This document shows, in pieces, positions 63,638 through 64,000 of a stretch of DNA of 64,000 bases. This stretch comes from Eubacteriales bacterium mix99 (GTDB lineage: Bacteria > Bacillota > Clostridia > Caldicoprobacterales > DTU083): the NCBI GenBank assembly GCA_038396605.1, contig CP121690.1:1396500-1460499 (forward strand). The letters are read 5' to 3'. A program made the position numbers and the translations under genes. Position 1 is the stretch's first letter. Each line of letters begins with the position of its first letter. The notes beneath the pieces were generated by a model, which was not told the origin of the DNA, made no database searches, and saw only the letters and a list, made by a program, of their open reading frames with translations.

Positions 63638-64000
63638 ATGAAAAAGATAATTGCTATATGTCTATTACTTTCAGTATTCATGGTTTCCTGTAGGAAGGAA
63701 AATGTAGATCAGTGCAAGGTCCTTTCCATACATCAACAAAACACTCTTTCCGTAATGTCGTGGCGTCAGGAAGATGCGCCGGCTATGAAAAATTTAATAG
63801 ATGACTTCGAGAGATCTCATCCGGGCATTAAAATGGAAATGGAATGTGTTTCCTTACCTCAATATGCGCAAACGATACAGGTGCGTTTAAGCAGTGGAAC
63901 CGGGGTATCCGATGTTATTTTTCTAAAACCAGATTTGGACTTTTTTCTTTCCCTTACAAACAGGAAGGCTCTTCTCGATTTGTCAGAATGCGACTTTTTG
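63638..64000 (+). CDS. extracellular solute-binding lipoprotein, 3' end outside window
   Basis: The first 121 codons are present. Signal peptide KKIIAICLLLSVFMVSC has lipobox MVSC, followed by LSVMSWRQEDAPAMKNLIDD, FERSHPGIKMEMECVSLPQ and VSDVIFLKPDLDFFLSL, the binding-protein N-terminal lobe. GGGAGAGG lies 6-13 nt before the ATG. It is probably regulated by the kinase/regulator pair just upstream. The frame is open at the window end. Confidence 0.88.
   Translation, partial: MKKIIAICLLLSVFMVSCRKENVDQCKVLSIHQQNTLSVMSWRQEDAPAMKNLIDDFERSHPGIKMEMECVSLPQYAQTIQVRLSSGTGVSDVIFLKPDLDFFLSLTNRKALLDLSECDFL

Overview
This window looks like chromosome from an anaerobic Bacillota bacterium of the Clostridia, probably Lachnospiraceae-like. 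The supporting signs are strong AGGAGG ribosome binding sites, several TTG/GTG starts, TTGACA/TATAAT-type promoters, many CUT1-type sugar importers without their own ATPase, YesM/YesN-type sensor pairs, PadR, RpiR and PocR/AraC regulators, and a corrinoid/RACo gene set. The genus cannot be fixed from the sequence. No rRNA, tRNA, CRISPR array or prophage was found.

Layout. 1-5.8 kb holds housekeeping and small genes: the end of a type IA topoisomerase, asnS, a TSCPD protein, a methyltransferase, an XRE-type regulator with a broken start, and a PadR/membrane-protein operon whose promoter carries a perfect palindrome. 5.9-12.9 kb is a leftward operon (FAD oxidoreductase, ion-transporter-superfamily carrier, HyuA-like hydantoinase/oxoprolinase, zincin-like protein) divergent from an RpiR regulator. 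13-17.3 kb encodes an APH-like kinase, a dihydrolipoyl-dehydrogenase-type flavoenzyme and an ADP-ribosylglycohydrolase-like protein. 17.6-23.7 kb is a sugar importer with a membrane-bound AraC sensor. 23.9-26.3 kb is decayed: an old-yellow-enzyme remnant, a broken permease beside an intact partner, and a DinJ/YoeB-type toxin-antitoxin pair.

26.6-32.5 kb is a MATE exporter, an OYE-type flavoenzyme, and two adjacent genes matching the two halves of plant Tm-1. 32.7-39.7 kb is a corrinoid cluster: HyuA-like protein, RACo-like ferredoxin/ASKHA activator (frameshifted), PocR-AraC regulator, corrinoid protein and MetH-activation-like protein. It has no recognisable methyltransferase. This is the strongest candidate for an undescribed system.

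39.8-50.1 kb is an alpha-L-rhamnosidase (GH78) uptake locus with a sensor kinase/response regulator pair. 50.2-52.7 kb is an insertion-sequence graveyard (IS1182-type remnant and unidentified fragments). 52.7-58.9 kb is an SDR, lactonase, importer and aldo/keto reductase operon, which suggests uptake plus oxidation of a sugar. A sialidase-like (BNR) protein faces it, followed by a second kinase/regulator pair and the start of another binding-protein lipoprotein that runs off the window.

A recurring oddity is short tandem repeats or low-complexity inserts, often at or just after gene ends (topoisomerase tail, kinase and flavoenzyme inserts, MATE tail, 30.2 kb spacer, hydantoinase tail).
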